Shown here in pieces: positions 10,703-22,458 of a DNA stretch of 64,000 bases. The notes under the pieces were generated by a model. That model was given only the letters and a program-made list of their open reading frames with translations, searched no databases and was not told where the DNA came from. Each line of letters starts with the position of its first letter. Positions within the stretch are counted from its first letter, which is position 1. This DNA comes from Whalleya microplaca (Eukaryota; Ascomycota; Sordariomycetes; Xylariales; Xylariaceae): positions 1,426,001-1,490,000 of the forward strand of contig MU385710.1 of NCBI GenBank assembly GCA_022497155.1, written 5' to 3'. The translations under genes and the position numbers were made by a program.

Positions 10703-12254
10703 CTACTGTTTCTTCTTCTCGCCCTCCTTCTCAGCCTTCGGGCTCCCGTACCCGGTCCTCATGTAGACCGCCACGAGCTTCCACACCACAAACGCGAACC
10801 CGAGCAAGACCACCACAAACGTCCCAGTGGCGACCCATTCCGACTTCCCCAGATCCAGGACGGGGACCAGAATGGAATGCTCGAGCGTCTCGCCCGCCTC
10901 CGCCGTCGGGTCGACGTGCCAGAACAGCGTGCGCGGGCCGAACAGGCCGTCGTAGCCCAGGTTGACGCGGTCGAACGGGCTGTTCGCGAACTTCGTGCCG
11001 TCCTCCGCCGCGCAGGCCCAGAACACCGCCGGCGAGGGCACGGTGATGTTCGCGTAGCCGTGTTCCGCGGGGGCGAGGTACCGGAGATGCAGCGGGATCT
11101 CCGCCGTCCACGGCTGGTCGTCCGTTCCGGAGGGAGGCTGCAGCTCGAGGAGCACACTGGAGCCCCATAGCTTCATCGAGTAGTCCGGCGCTTCCAGATC
11201 GACTGGCTGACTGATGTAGCGCAGCGATGTCAGGTTCTTTGAGGAGAGGAATAGCTCGTCGTCGAGCTGATACTTGTCCGCGAATATAGTGCGAGGGAGC
11301 GTAAAGTATGCATGCGGCGAGCAATACGCGTCCTCCATCGGCGGCTTGCTTGAGCTCAAGCGCAACTGCATCGTCGGATGCAGACCCCAGGGGCGGAGAA
11401 AGCTCGATGAAAAGCTCGACCCGGCGCGCTGATGACGGGATGGGAACGAGAACAAGGTCGGCGAGGGTTTCTTGTTCTCGCCTAGGACCGTGAGCAACCC
11501 CGTAACGCCAAACTCGTATGGTTCTAGGTGCGGAGGCGTGTCCGGCGTCATTATCCCAACCTCGACTCTGTGATCGGGATGCGAATCGATAGAGAATCCC
11601 TGGTGTTCATGTGGCCCGAGAGTAGTGACCTTCACTACGTGGGATATTGTGTCGTAGGAGAAGTCCAATGCATTCGCGCTATTAAGTCGCTTTGTACGCG
11701 CCTCGCATTCGGGGCTGGGAGAGACACAGGCATATTGCTCAGTATACGTAGAGAAGTGCGACAGGTTGTTTAGGGGTTGGTAGTATTGATATGCGGTCGA
11801 ATGGGAGAATCGATCGTTCGGTAGCCTCGTAAACGACTCCTGTAGCATTCTATTTAGCTCAAATCCCACGATAATATTTTCCAAAGCAGATACTTACCGC
11901 TGGTGTCGAGCAATCCAAAGCTCCAAAGGCTGTCCGCAGCAAGCGACACAGGAGTTCACCGTTGGTGTTGTCGCCCTGCCCTGGAGTATAGAACACATGT
12001 AGACCCGGCGGTAGTCTAGAGTTCCAAGGCCCTATAGTCTCGTAGGCAAGCGGTGCGTTCCATCGTATATACAGCTCCTGGGACTCCCGAAGAACCTCCT
12101 GAAGCTCGAGCGGGAGCTCTTCCAGAGCTAACGTGACCCGATCCTCGCGAACTGCTAGGATATCCGGTCCGGAGATGGAGCGGCTGGCAATCTGCAGAGC
12201 AGATGGTTCGATGCCATGTTCGTTCTTATGAAAGAAAGTGGTTCTCTGGCGCAT
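10703..12254 (-). CDS. PBN1: Pbn1 / PIG-X, GPI mannosyltransferase I subunit
   Basis: Two exons, 11898-12254 and 10703-11839, give 497 residues; the 58-nt intron is GTAAGT...CTACAG. Pbn1 stabilises the Gpi14 mannosyltransferase that adds the first mannose to the GPI precursor in the ER; in yeast it also aids protease B processing. The start MRQRTTFFHKNEHGIEPSAL is the typical fungal Pbn1 N-terminus. The lumenal middle shows the PIG-X core (MQLRLSS, YCSPHAYFTLPRTIFADKY, LRYLAPAEHGYANITVPSP, VFWAC), and the single C-terminal membrane segment is ATGTFVVVLLGFAFVVWKLV, followed by a short Lys-rich cytosolic tail. No N-terminal signal peptide is obvious, as in yeast Pbn1. Confidence 0.88.
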
Positions 12255-13504
12255 ATTGAAGCTTCTCAGGGTAATATATAATGAATGTGATGAAGTCTAG
12301 GATTGTCGTACCTGTCCTCAAGTAAGGGATGATCTACTTTAAGGTGCATGTGATACTTGATAGTGCTTGACAGGGGTGTTCAAGTCTGAAGTGGCCCAAG
12401 CTCCTATTAACCTAAAGTGCCGAGGCAAGGGGCAGTCTGATGACTTATAGTCGTGACTTCGTCTAATAGTCGTTTACTACTACTAATCATAATGAAAACG
12501 ACACCAGTCTTGCACAATATACTCGCTTCTTAATTTTGATAATAATAATAGCAAAATGTCAAACGAGGTCAGTTTCTCCAACATCTTGGGCAGCAGTCCC
12601 CTATCACGAGTCCAGACTTCATCTCAAAACATATCAACCGGTAGACTAGCAACGCCAGTCTCTACCACCTATCACCCATTAAACAACTCCTCCAGAAACC
12701 TCACGAATGCACATCACACACACATATACACACACATGGCGGTGAACGTTTTTACTAATATTCTCTCTCTCTCTCTCTCTCTCACTAATTACTAACAAAG
12801 CCCATCAACCCCTCTCCCCCTCTCCCCCCCCTCACCCTCCCCTTCCCGCACCCACACCCCTTTCTCCCATGAGCAGTAGTAAGTAATAAGTAGTATGCCA
12901 TGTACTGTATGTATCTACCCAGCACCTAGCACCTAGCACCCAGCCTAGCCTAGCCTCGCGGCATCGCATGCATGCAAATAAATCATGTTGTTGTGCCTTT
13001 TTCTTCTTCTTTTTTCTTCAGTATAATAAAAATGCACAGGTCCAGGTCCAGGTCCAGGTCCGCTGCTCCAAACCTATGCAACCGCGCCTCTCCCCGTCCG
13101 GTCCAGTCCAGTCCAGATGTCCCAGAGAAAAAGCACGCACCACCGGCACCAAACGTGTGGTAAGTTTAGTAGATGATGATTGCACAAATATATTCAGCCC
13201 AGAAAAGGAGCAGCCAGTCGGTCGGTAGTGATGGCCATTTTCGCTTCTTGTTGATATTTTTTTCTCTCCCGACGAACGCCGCAGTTGTGTTAGTTGTATG
13301 TAGAAGCCGGTCAGTCGATCAGTTCCTCCAGCCCCTTTTGTTTGTTTATACCTCCTGGCTTAACTAGGCCCGTATGCACTGCAGGCGGCGCATCACTAAT
13401 GCTCTCGTTGATCGATCGATCGATCGATCGATTGACTCCTCTATACGTGCGGGCTGCCACCGCCATCGTGGCCTGCCAGCCCATCGTCCGCTAGCTGACG
13501 GATC
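12255..13504. other. Intergenic region with several microsatellites
   Basis: No gene supported. It holds a (CT)n run at 12762-12783, four tandem CAGGTC units at 13037-13061 and a (GATC)n run at 13410-13432. The part from about 12540 on is probably the 3' flank of the RING/RS gene. Confidence 0.65.
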
Positions 13505-16500
13505 CTAATCCCAGCGTCGGCCCTCCCGCTCGACCTCAAGGCGCTTCATGCGCCCCTCCTCGTCCTCCATGACGGCCTCGCTGCGGCGGCTCTTGCGACG
13601 GCCATTCCGATCGTCGCCTCCCTCACGACTGCGCTTGATGCCCGCGCGGCCTGCTAGACCGGCTATGCGCTGGGCTTCTTTCATGAGCCGCTCGCGATTG
13701 CGGGCTTCCCGCTCTATGGTATGTGGATCCTTCGCAGCGGTCCCGTTGGATGCGGATGCAGCAGGCTGCTTCTGGCCGGCGGTGGAGGCACCACGGCGGG
13801 ACGGCTGCTCGTCCTCACGCCTGCTGTTGTTTGCATTGGAGGAGGGTTTACCGCTGCTGTTGTTGCTGCTAGCACCCTTGATCTCGAGGCCAGCAGAAGG
13901 AGGGGGAGCCGGCTTCGTGCTAGCTCCTTTAATAGAGAAGCTACCACCCCGCGGGCCGGTCGGGGGATTAAAGTCTTTATCCGAGGATTCTACGGGGGTG
14001 GGCAGGGTCGACGAGGTCTTACTGCCGCGGTGGTGGCGCTCGTCGTCATAGTCACGGGTAGTACGATCCCGTGCACGGTCCTTGTCTCGCTCCCGCCCTC
14101 GCTCACGGTCATGATCGCGGTCCCGATGGGAGCGATGGCCCGACTTTCGGTGCCGGTCGTTATCGAGCTCCCTATCCCGTTCCTTGTCGCGGTCCCGTCG
14201 TTTGTCGTCGCGGTCGCGGTGGCTCCGGTGGCTCGACCGCTTATGATCACGATCAACCGGAGACGCCGATCTAGAGCGCTCGTCGTACTTATCACCTTTG
14301 GACCGACCTGTAATGTGATCGTCGTCATCCTTGGTTGACTGGCGTCTGCTCTTGTGCTTGTTGCGGCGGCGCTGGTCACCACCATCACGATTATCATCTG
14401 AAATAATGGACGGGGAGCGGTGGCGCCGGTGTCTGCGAGACTCCTTACGATCTCGGCTGCGGCTGCGGCTCCGACTCCGGGATCGGCTTCTAGATACTGT
14501 ATAAGTCCTCGAACGGTCACGATCTCTATCACGATGCCGGCCTTTGCTCTTTTCATCTTCATCAGCAACAGCAACGGGCTCCCGGCCCCGCTCACGGCGG
14601 CGCCGGTCTTTATCCTTGCGGGAATGCAGAGAACTACTCCGCGACCTTGGCGCGTTGTCCAAGGGGCTCTCCACAATGGGATGATTAGGGCCCGAGCTCG
14701 GACTTCTCTCGTCAGTGATAAAGCCACGTGCTCTAAGATTGTGAAGACTAGTGTTGGGAAGTCCCTGGCGCATGGCCTTGGGACCAGTAGGCGCATTCAA
14801 TGGTACATCCGGGATTGTAACTTGGAGATGCATTGGGCCAGATATACCATGAGAAGGCTCTTGAGGTCCTGAACGCTGATCTGCAGAAGATACATCACCA
14901 TTGTAGCTCGCAGAATTACCCTGCGCTTCCTCAGATTGCGACCCCTCCCCCTTGGATACAAGTCTTGAGTTCTCCAATGCTAGATTTTCGGCTGCTGCTG
15001 CTTCAGCGGTATCCTGGTGGCTACCCCCTGCTTCAGTCTGTCCGTTCTCACCAGCACTCTGAGAGTCCTGTTTCGAATCGCGTCGTACCGTTCGGCCAAA
15101 CTCGTCCACCTTTCCCGATTTCGCTTCGGTCGCCTGGGGGCCGGCCGAGACTGATCGAGCATCACTACCACCTGGAAACTGGGGGTTTTGCTCGGCCCAG
15201 CCCGCGTTTGCGTAATTATTATTATACCCCTGATGGTACCCACGACCATAACCTCCATAGAAGCCTCGGCCACGGCCCCTTCCTCGGTATCCGTGGTTGC
15301 CTCGACGGTAATCATTGGACTGGCTAGGGTGACCATAATTACCTGAAGAGAAGCCTGTACGGAACCCTGCGTTAAAGTTGCCAAAGTCACCATTTCCTAT
15401 GCCAGGAGCATTTGGATTGAAATTATCTTGGCCGACGTTCCATGATTGTTGTCCGTTCCAGTCACCGCCGCTACCATTGAATCCATTCATGCCCATGTTC
15501 ATGTTCATGCCCATGCCTTGCACTCCAAAGCCTCCGTTCATCATCATACTCTGCATTGCCATTGGATCCATCATTCCTGAGTTATCAGTCAGCTATGAGA
15601 CTAAATAGTATATGGGGAGAACTGCTTACCCATCATGGGAAAAGAGCCAAAAGCGGCGGGGTTCATGCCGTTTTGCATGGCCATCATCATCTGCATTTGG
15701 TTCATATCTCCACCGCCAAAGTTCATATTGAAAGCACCGTTCATCGGATCAAGACCAGGTCCCATACCAGACTGCACCTGCTGGTCTTCGTCGTTGCCAC
15801 CTTGATCATCATCATTATTCTCCTCCGGATTTGCTTCGTCCCCGCCTTCCTGTCCATTAAGGACAAGGGCTTGGGAATCCCCATCTTCAGCGGGATGTTC
15901 CTGAGAAGAACCATTCGCAGTGATCTCCTGGCATCTAATTAGACAAATTTCTCTGAGCGATAGGTAATGAACGTACCTCGGTAGGGTGGGCATTGGTGCC
16001 TTGTTCCGAGCCTACACTATTGGGCTCATGGGATTCGGGTGCAGCAGAAGAGACGGCAGGCTCAGTTGTTGGAGGCTCTACATGGTCCTGCGTTGCTACC
16101 GCAATATCTGCGGAGGGCTGCTCGGTGTGCGTCTGAGTGTGCGATGGAGTCGGATTTGGGGTCTCTTGCGCGGGGGTCGTAGGAGTAGATCCATCGGTCT
16201 TTGGGCGGGCAGCTTCCCGCTTCTTCTCCTCAGTCTTTAAGAAGACTTTGATGGTTGTTCTGAGGGACTTGTAGACGGTACAATCGGAACCCGAAACGGG
16301 AGAATGCTCGCAGACTGGGCAGGAGGACGGTAGTGTAGATTGGCCTGACTTGATTAGCCTTCACATCCATAGGCACCAGAGATAGACAGCTGAACAAAGA
16401 TGGACATACAGCTCTCGCATATTGCCGTCTCGCAACAAGGTAGTCGGAAGGCGTTGACGGCCAACTTGCTGCATATAGCACATCGCAGTTTAGTAGGCAA

Positions 16501-16613
16501 CTCAGCCTGCGTGAGGGTACTGCTGATGATTAGCCCAGTGAATCATCGGAAAAGGCTCTCGCAAGCATAGCATACTTGGCCAGCTCGATCTGAGCTTCGG
16601 TAAGCGCTGCCAT
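13505..16613 (-). CDS. RING-finger protein with Met/Gly-rich, RGG and RS (Arg/Ser) regions
   Basis: Five exons (16576-16613, 16410-16519, 15977-16344, 15630-15927, 13505-15576) close in phase to 961 residues; introns are 49-65 nt with CTAAT-type branches. The first acceptor may also be 3 nt earlier (one extra Ser). Near the N-terminus is a RING-type zinc site: RCAICSKLAVNAFRLPCC, ETAICESC, then SSCPVCEHSPVSGSDC. After an acidic/Thr-rich linker comes a Met/Asn/Gly/Gln-rich stretch (NMNMGMNGFNGSG), an RGG box (GYRGRGRGRGFYGGYGRGY), then a 350-residue Arg/Asp/Ser tract with SRSRSRSRSRSRSRDR, as in splicing SR proteins. This points to a nuclear RNA-processing E3 ligase, loosely like RBBP6/Mpe1, but no DWNN domain or zinc knuckle is seen. 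I do not recognise a characterised orthologue. Confidence 0.8.
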
Positions 16614-17530
16614 CTTGGGCAGCGAGGACGTCGTAGGCGTGTTCGTGGCACATGTGGCAAGAGATTCTGGGAGTTCCAAGACTGCTGGCGGAAAAATCTC
16701 TGTCGGTATAGTACGACTCTCAGGTCAGCCCGTGCGACGGACGCCGAAAAAAGAATAATCAGAAGGCAGTCATGAATATGGTTGTTGCGCGTTCCCGGCA
16801 GGTATCCCGATCGTTTGGTGAATTGTTGAATATTGATGGGGGTGGAGATGCGGCTTTGGCCTTCACCTCTGAACTCTGGATGAAGACGCGCTGTGCTGCG
16901 CCTGATTGCTCCAAAGTTTGATGTTGAGTTTGGGCGGGTCCACTCTAAATCATTCACTTGATGACTTGCTTAGGGTTACTTGAATATGTAGTCCCCTCCA
17001 GCCAATAAATCAATATATGCAATAATCAGGTGTAGTGGTCTACCTGCAAATGCCTTGTTCAGTCCAGATGCATAAGGTACCTAGAGGCAGGTACATGTAT
17101 TGAAGGCATTTCTACCTATAATTCCTAGCGATATCACATCATGGTAGTGTTCCAGGTAGAAGGAGCCTGACTCATAAGGTTTTAAGCAATACTATCTATG
17201 TATGACCTACTTACTTGCATTGTGACACGTTTAACTAACAAAACGAAACGAAACATACATGAGAACAGACAGGCAGTGACAACACATCAAACAGGACTAC
17301 CTACATACATATCGCCTCCACGGCTGCAGCGGTGTCACCCGTCTCATTTGTTCACCCGTTGCTGCAAGATGTTGGATTGCACTATATTGTACCCGCTAAA
17401 CTCAAGAGATATTCACTTAGTAGAAAAGAGTCCAGGTACCGAATCCCATTGAACCAGCACTCTCATATTACAGGGTGACGTGTAACCATAACCACAACCA
17501 CAAACACTCGGGAATTCATCACCAGCATCA
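16614..17530. other. Intergenic region, no gene seen
   Basis: Upstream of the RING/RS gene and downstream of the Rab5-type gene. Short frames at 16624-16957 lack any recognisable family pattern. Confidence 0.6.
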
Positions 17531-18345
17531 TTAACAGGCGCATCCTTCCTTGGTTGCCTCCCGAGGTCCATTGAGGTTCACCCTCTGCTCCTCCCCACCT
17601 CGGCTAACTACATTCGAGGCGCCCGGGCCTCTCGAGCTCTTGAGCGACGTCTCCGGGATGGCATTTGCAATCGCCGTGAAGACCTCCGTAACGTTGTAGC
17701 CCGTCTTCGCGCTGGTCTCGAAAAATAACAGGCTCTCCTCCTCGGCATACGATTGCGCCTCGTCCGTAGATATCTTCCGGGCGTCTCCGGGCTCCTCCCC
17801 CTCGGCTCCCTCACCGTCGGCTGGGCCGGATTCGCTGTCGTTCGTGAGATCTAGCTTGTTGCCGACGAGCGCGATGACGATGCCGGGCGACGCCTGCCTC
17901 TGTAGTTCGGCTACCCAGTGTTTCGCCTTGATGAGCGACGTGGGCTTGGTCAGATCGTAGACGACAAGGGCGGCTTGGGCATTTCGGTAGTACATGGGAG
18001 CCAGCGACGCGAATCGCTCTTGGCCGGCAGTATCCCAGATTTCGAACTTGATCGTCCGCGTAGGCAGGTTGCATTTTTGTGTCAAGAAGGCGGCTGCATC
18101 AGATCGACTTAGCAAGATCGTCAATACAAGATGGAAGGGGTTGGTTACTTACCACCGATCGTGGGTTCCTTGTTCTCTTGGAAGTCGTTGTTTACGAATC
18201 GCAAGACCAGAGAGGACTACAGATGCATTAGAAAACAGTTCCTACGAATAGACAATAAAATAATATGTACCTTTCCCACGGCTGCTTCACCAAGCAGGAC
18301 CAGCTTGACGCTGCTGCTCGGCTTCGGAGCGTTTGAATCGGCCAT
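17531..18345 (-). CDS. VPS21: Rab5-type small GTPase (Vps21/Ypt5)
   Basis: Three exons, 18271-18345, 18153-18216 and 17531-18093, give 233 residues. Rab5 GTPases recruit tethers and PI3-kinase to early endosomes. Visible: P-loop GEAAVGKSS (split by intron 1, after the Lys codon), switch I ending EPTIGAAFLTQ, switch [20 protein letters not shown], guanine specificity motifs NKLDL and ETSAKTG, and a C-terminal CAC, the double-geranylgeranylation signal. Between NKLDL and the following helix is an acidic insert of about 20 residues ([15 protein letters not shown]), which makes the protein slightly longer than yeast Vps21; fungal Rab5 proteins often vary here. It is divergent from KRI1 across 659 bp. 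Confidence 0.93.
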
Positions 18346-19004
18346 TTCGTTGCGGAATCAATCGGGTTAGAAGGGACGCTTGCAGGCGCAATATAGCAGG
18401 CTAAGATAAATGAGAAGATAATAAAAGTGAGACCGACCGCAGATTGCAGAGGGGTCTGGACAAAAAGAATTGCGGTCAATGTGTTTAGCTGCAGTAGGCA
18501 GATGGATGGATTGATTTCAGGTGCTGTATGGAATAGGCCAGGAATGACGACGTTTGGAGGAGATAGGCGGGATAGGTCTAGGTAGGTAGCATGTAGGCTG
18601 GCAGGTGCCCCAGCAGCCAGCCAGCAGGCGTTTCGGAGACAGACAAGACAACATGAACCCGACATGTTACGCTAAGATAATTTCGGCTTAGCGCGGGCAC
18701 TCCTTCCCGCCGGAACATCCAGCGGTCCGACACCGCCCAAAAAGTTACATCCGATAGTACAAATCCTTGCAGGCCCCTCCATCGCTAAAAACCGGCAGAA
18801 AAGAACAGAGAAAAAAAGTTGGAAGCTCTACTAGCGCAGTAGCGACTGCCATTTTACTGCTTCCCGTTTTTCCACCGTCCAATACAGTCAATTTCTGTAA
18901 ATCCAACTGATCAAATGCGATTCCGCTCTATATAGTGGAAGCTACTACAAGCGAAAACTTTAATTCAGTTCGGGGAATTGTTTTCCTCATCTTGCGCATC
19001 CAAA
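18346..19004. promoter_or_regulatory. Divergent promoter region of the Rab5-type gene and KRI1
   Basis: 659 bp between two start codons on opposite strands. No specific factor site could be assigned with confidence. Confidence 0.5.
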
Positions 19005-21033
19005 ATGGCAGCTACCGACAGTCGCAAGCTGAAGATGTTCGACGACAGTGACGACGAATCGGATGGTGGAGTTAAGCTGCAGATCAACACCGAATATGCG
19101 AAAAGATTCGAACACAACAAGAAGCGCGAAGAGCTACACAGGTGTCAGTAGTCCTACTCTCATTCTTAACTTCTACGGTAAACCTAACTAGGACATAGTG
19201 GAGGAGAAATACAAATCAAACCAAGCCAGCAGAAATAAGTCAGGAGACGGCAATGACTCCGATTCCTCGTCAGATGAGACTGAAGATGAAAATGGATTTC
19301 TCGCGACCGAGGATCTCGATGCTGCAATATCTGCCACACTTCAAGCAATCAAGAATAAGGACCCGCGCGTTTACGATGGCAAGACTACGTTTTATAAGCC
19401 AATTGACGAGGCTGCCACCGCAGAAAGCGCCGATGCAGGCCATAAGAAAGAAAAGCCTGTATTCTTGAAAGATTATCACCGAGAAAGGATCATGCGTGGA
19501 GACACCGGGGCTGATTTCGATAATGAAGACCAGCCGCCACGAACATACGCGCAAGAGCAAGATGATTTGAAGCAATCTTTACAAAAAGAAGTACAGGCGC
19601 AATTAAAGGCCGAAGATGTCGAAGATAGTGATGAAGATGAGGACTTCATGAAAGCTAAAGAGGAGACGAGATTTATCCCTGAAAACGGTGTTCATCCCTC
19701 TAGAACTAGCAGGGTCAAGGTTGCAAAGCCTGACATTACAGATGCGGACAAGAACCCAGAGCTCTTTCTATCTAATTTTATGGCATCACGCGCTTGGCTA
19801 CAAGAGGATACCAACGGATGGCAAGCGTTCGAGTCTGACGAGGGCGAGGATGACAAAGCCGATGAGTGGGAGGCGGCATACAACCTGCGCTTCGAAGACC
19901 CCAACAAGAGCAATGAGGTCTTGAAATCATACGCCCGTGATGTTGTCGCTACGCGCTCTGTCAGAAGAGAGGAAAAGAGCAGTCGCAAACGCCAACGAGA
20001 GCTCGAGAGCGAGAAAAAGGAGGCAGAGAAGCAAGCAAGAAAAGAAGAGCGAGCACGGTTACGGCGCCTCAAAATTGACGAGGCCGAAGAAAAGCTGAAG
20101 AAGATCAAGAAAGCTGCCGGTCTCTCGGGCAAGACACTGAAAGACGAGGATTGGCAGAAATTGCTCGAAGGCGCTTGGGAGAACGACCAGTGGGAGGAAG
20201 AGATGAAGAAGATGTTCAACGACCAATACTACGCCCAAGCAGATGAGATATCAGGGGACGAGGGCGCTGATGCCAATGGCTCCAAGAAATCGAAGGTGAA
20301 AAAACCGAAATGGGACGACGACATCGACATCAAGGATCTAGTCCCCGACTTCGATGACACCGAGCGTCCCAACATCAGTCTCAGCGATATCGAAGAGAAC
20401 GGCGAGGAAAACAACGACGATGAGGACGACGCCCCCACAGCCAAACGTCAGAAGACCACCAAAGAGCGCAAGAGAGAAAAGCTCGAGAGCCAAAAGGCGG
20501 TGCGTCAGGAGCGCGCCAAGCTCGAGGCCCTCGTGGACGCGCAGATGGACATCGAGGACCCGGAGATCCTCTCAGCCAAACCATCCTCATCATCGTCCAA
20601 AGCACCCAGTCACTTCGCGTACCGCGAGACGAAATCCGAGTCCTTCGGCCTTACGACGCGCGACATCCTCATGGCGTCGGACGCGGACCTCAACGAGTTC
20701 GCCGGGCTGAAGAAGCTCGCCCACTTCCGCCCCCAGGACAAGCAGGCCAAGGACCGCAAGCGCCTCGGCAAGAAGGCCCGCCTCCGCCAGTGGCGCCGCG
20801 AGACCTTCGGCCCCGAGTTCGAGCGGGAGCCCCCCGCCTTCAACCCCGGCGGCGACGGACCCGAGGACAGCAACAACAACAAGGGAAAGGTAGGTAGCGG
20901 CAACGGCGCTAGCAATATCATCGAGGGTGGCAGCGGCGCCTCGAAGAAGAAGCGCAAGAGGTCCAGGGCCCACAAGGGCAAGGGGGATAATACATCGTCA
21001 TCTGCCGCTGCGGTGGCGGCGGAGGCGGATTAA
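19005..21033 (+). CDS. KRI1: Kri1, ribosome biogenesis (small-subunit processome) factor
   Basis: Two exons, 19005-19143 and 19199-21033, give 657 residues. The 55-nt intron uses GTCAGT and the second possible acceptor, ACATAG; only this pair restores the conserved KKREELHRLEEKY. Kri1 is a nucleolar protein needed for 40S assembly and interacts with the Krr1 KH protein. Seen: N-terminal FDDSDDESD acidic start, NTEYAKRFEHNK, FLKDYHRERIM (the Kri1 signature), a long Lys/Glu coiled coil (about residues 295-350) with LRRLKIDEAEEKLKKIKKA, the WENDQWEEEMKKMFNDQYY block, the WDDDIDIKDLVPDF block, and a basic C-terminus with KARLRQWRRETFG. The final 50 residues are Asn/Gly/Ser- and Lys-rich low complexity. 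Confidence 0.93.
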
Positions 21034-22458
21034 ATCGATTGGATTGATTGATTGATACAGCTAGCCAATGATAGCATCATAATAATAGAAGCCATTTTCA
21101 ATCAAGATTCGGTAATCTTCTCGTGACCAAGTAACTCCGTAGTTCCCAGGCGTGGATGTCAATGGGTGGTGGTGGTATGATGCAGAGACGCCATCGTACC
21201 ACTCCAACCCGGCACGTCCCGGGGCGTACCTACTATAACAACACAGAACCCATCCACGACCGCCAAATCAAACAGACGGGACGAAAACGCACGGGCAAAC
21301 TCTTTCCCTTCCCCTTCTCGTCGTTTTCGAAAGCCGGGGCACGTCAGCTCACTTGCGCCCGTCGTGGTATGCTGCGTCGACGCTAGTTAGGTTCCATCGA
21401 ACGATGGCCCGGCAGCTGTGACCTTCGGTCCCGGCTATATGGGAAACGTACGTCACGAGGGTCTGGGTATACTTAAGGCCCGCGAGTGAAGCGATATAAT
21501 AGTGGTGGATCGATCGTAGGAACACGGCGGTTTTTTATTATCGTTTTTCTACTCTTCTTGTTCTTGTTTTGTTCTTCTACAGGTCTGGTTGGTATTTGAT
21601 TCCGACTGTCTGCTGCCTTCCTTACTTCCTTCCTTCCCTCTCTCTCTCTTTCTCCCCCCAAAGTTAGACCATCATCTTCGTCGTCGTCTTTCGTCTTCGT
21701 CTTCTTCATCTTCTTCTTTTATCGTCGTCATCATCATCATCAGATCCCGTCGCATGTTGTGGCCCCGAGGGAGGCATATATAAATGAACACAGACAGAGC
21801 TAGCTACCTTACATAGCGAGCGAGCGAGCGCAAAGGCATGCATGCAAAGTACAAGAGATAAATAGGGGCTGCTCCTCCCCCCCCCCCCATTCCCCCAAAA
21901 GTTCCAAGATTCCATCCAGAGTTCCATTCCAGACCCTTTGAGTTTCCAAATCCCATTCCGTCCCGTTCGTTCATCCAAGAGAAAAGAAAAAGCATGAAGG
22001 AGGTATTCAAGCAAGTCCGGCTCCGTAACAATGCAAATCCAATATACAGAAACGTAGGTAGGTAAGCATGAGATCCGCGTTGAGAGGTAGTAGGACACAG
22101 CGATCGTTTTTTCTCCCTACCCATCTTCCCTTCCCTCCCCTTCTTCCCACTCAACTATGATACAAACGAGGTGGTGGTGGTGGACAAGGTAGGTAGACGA
22201 ATAGGTAAGTAGACAGACAGACAGACAAGTAGCAAGCAGACCGCCGGAACGCCGTCGCAGGGGATATAATAATATATAGCATCGGCCAAAACGAAAGAAA
22301 CACCCCAAGAAAAACAAAAAGCGAAGCAACTTTTTTTCGATCTTTTCTTACGCCAGAAGCCAAGCCCGCTGAACCAAAAAGAGAATACCCAAAAATCCTC
22401 ATCCAAATCCTACCCAGCCCTCAACTCGATTCGATTCGATTCAACCAAGGAACGGTTT
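21034..22458. other. Convergent intergenic region, no gene seen
   Basis: Between the stops of KRI1 and the Zn2Cys6 regulator. Pyrimidine-rich microsatellites (TCTTCGTCGTC and related, 21600-21740), a run of nine or more C near 21880 and (AGAC)n near 22210 generate spurious frames on both strands. Confidence 0.65.

Noticed and set aside
13990..14796. 268-residue minus-strand frame and plus-strand frames over 13548-14338
   Set aside because: Other frames of the RS/RD repeat region of the RING/RS gene.
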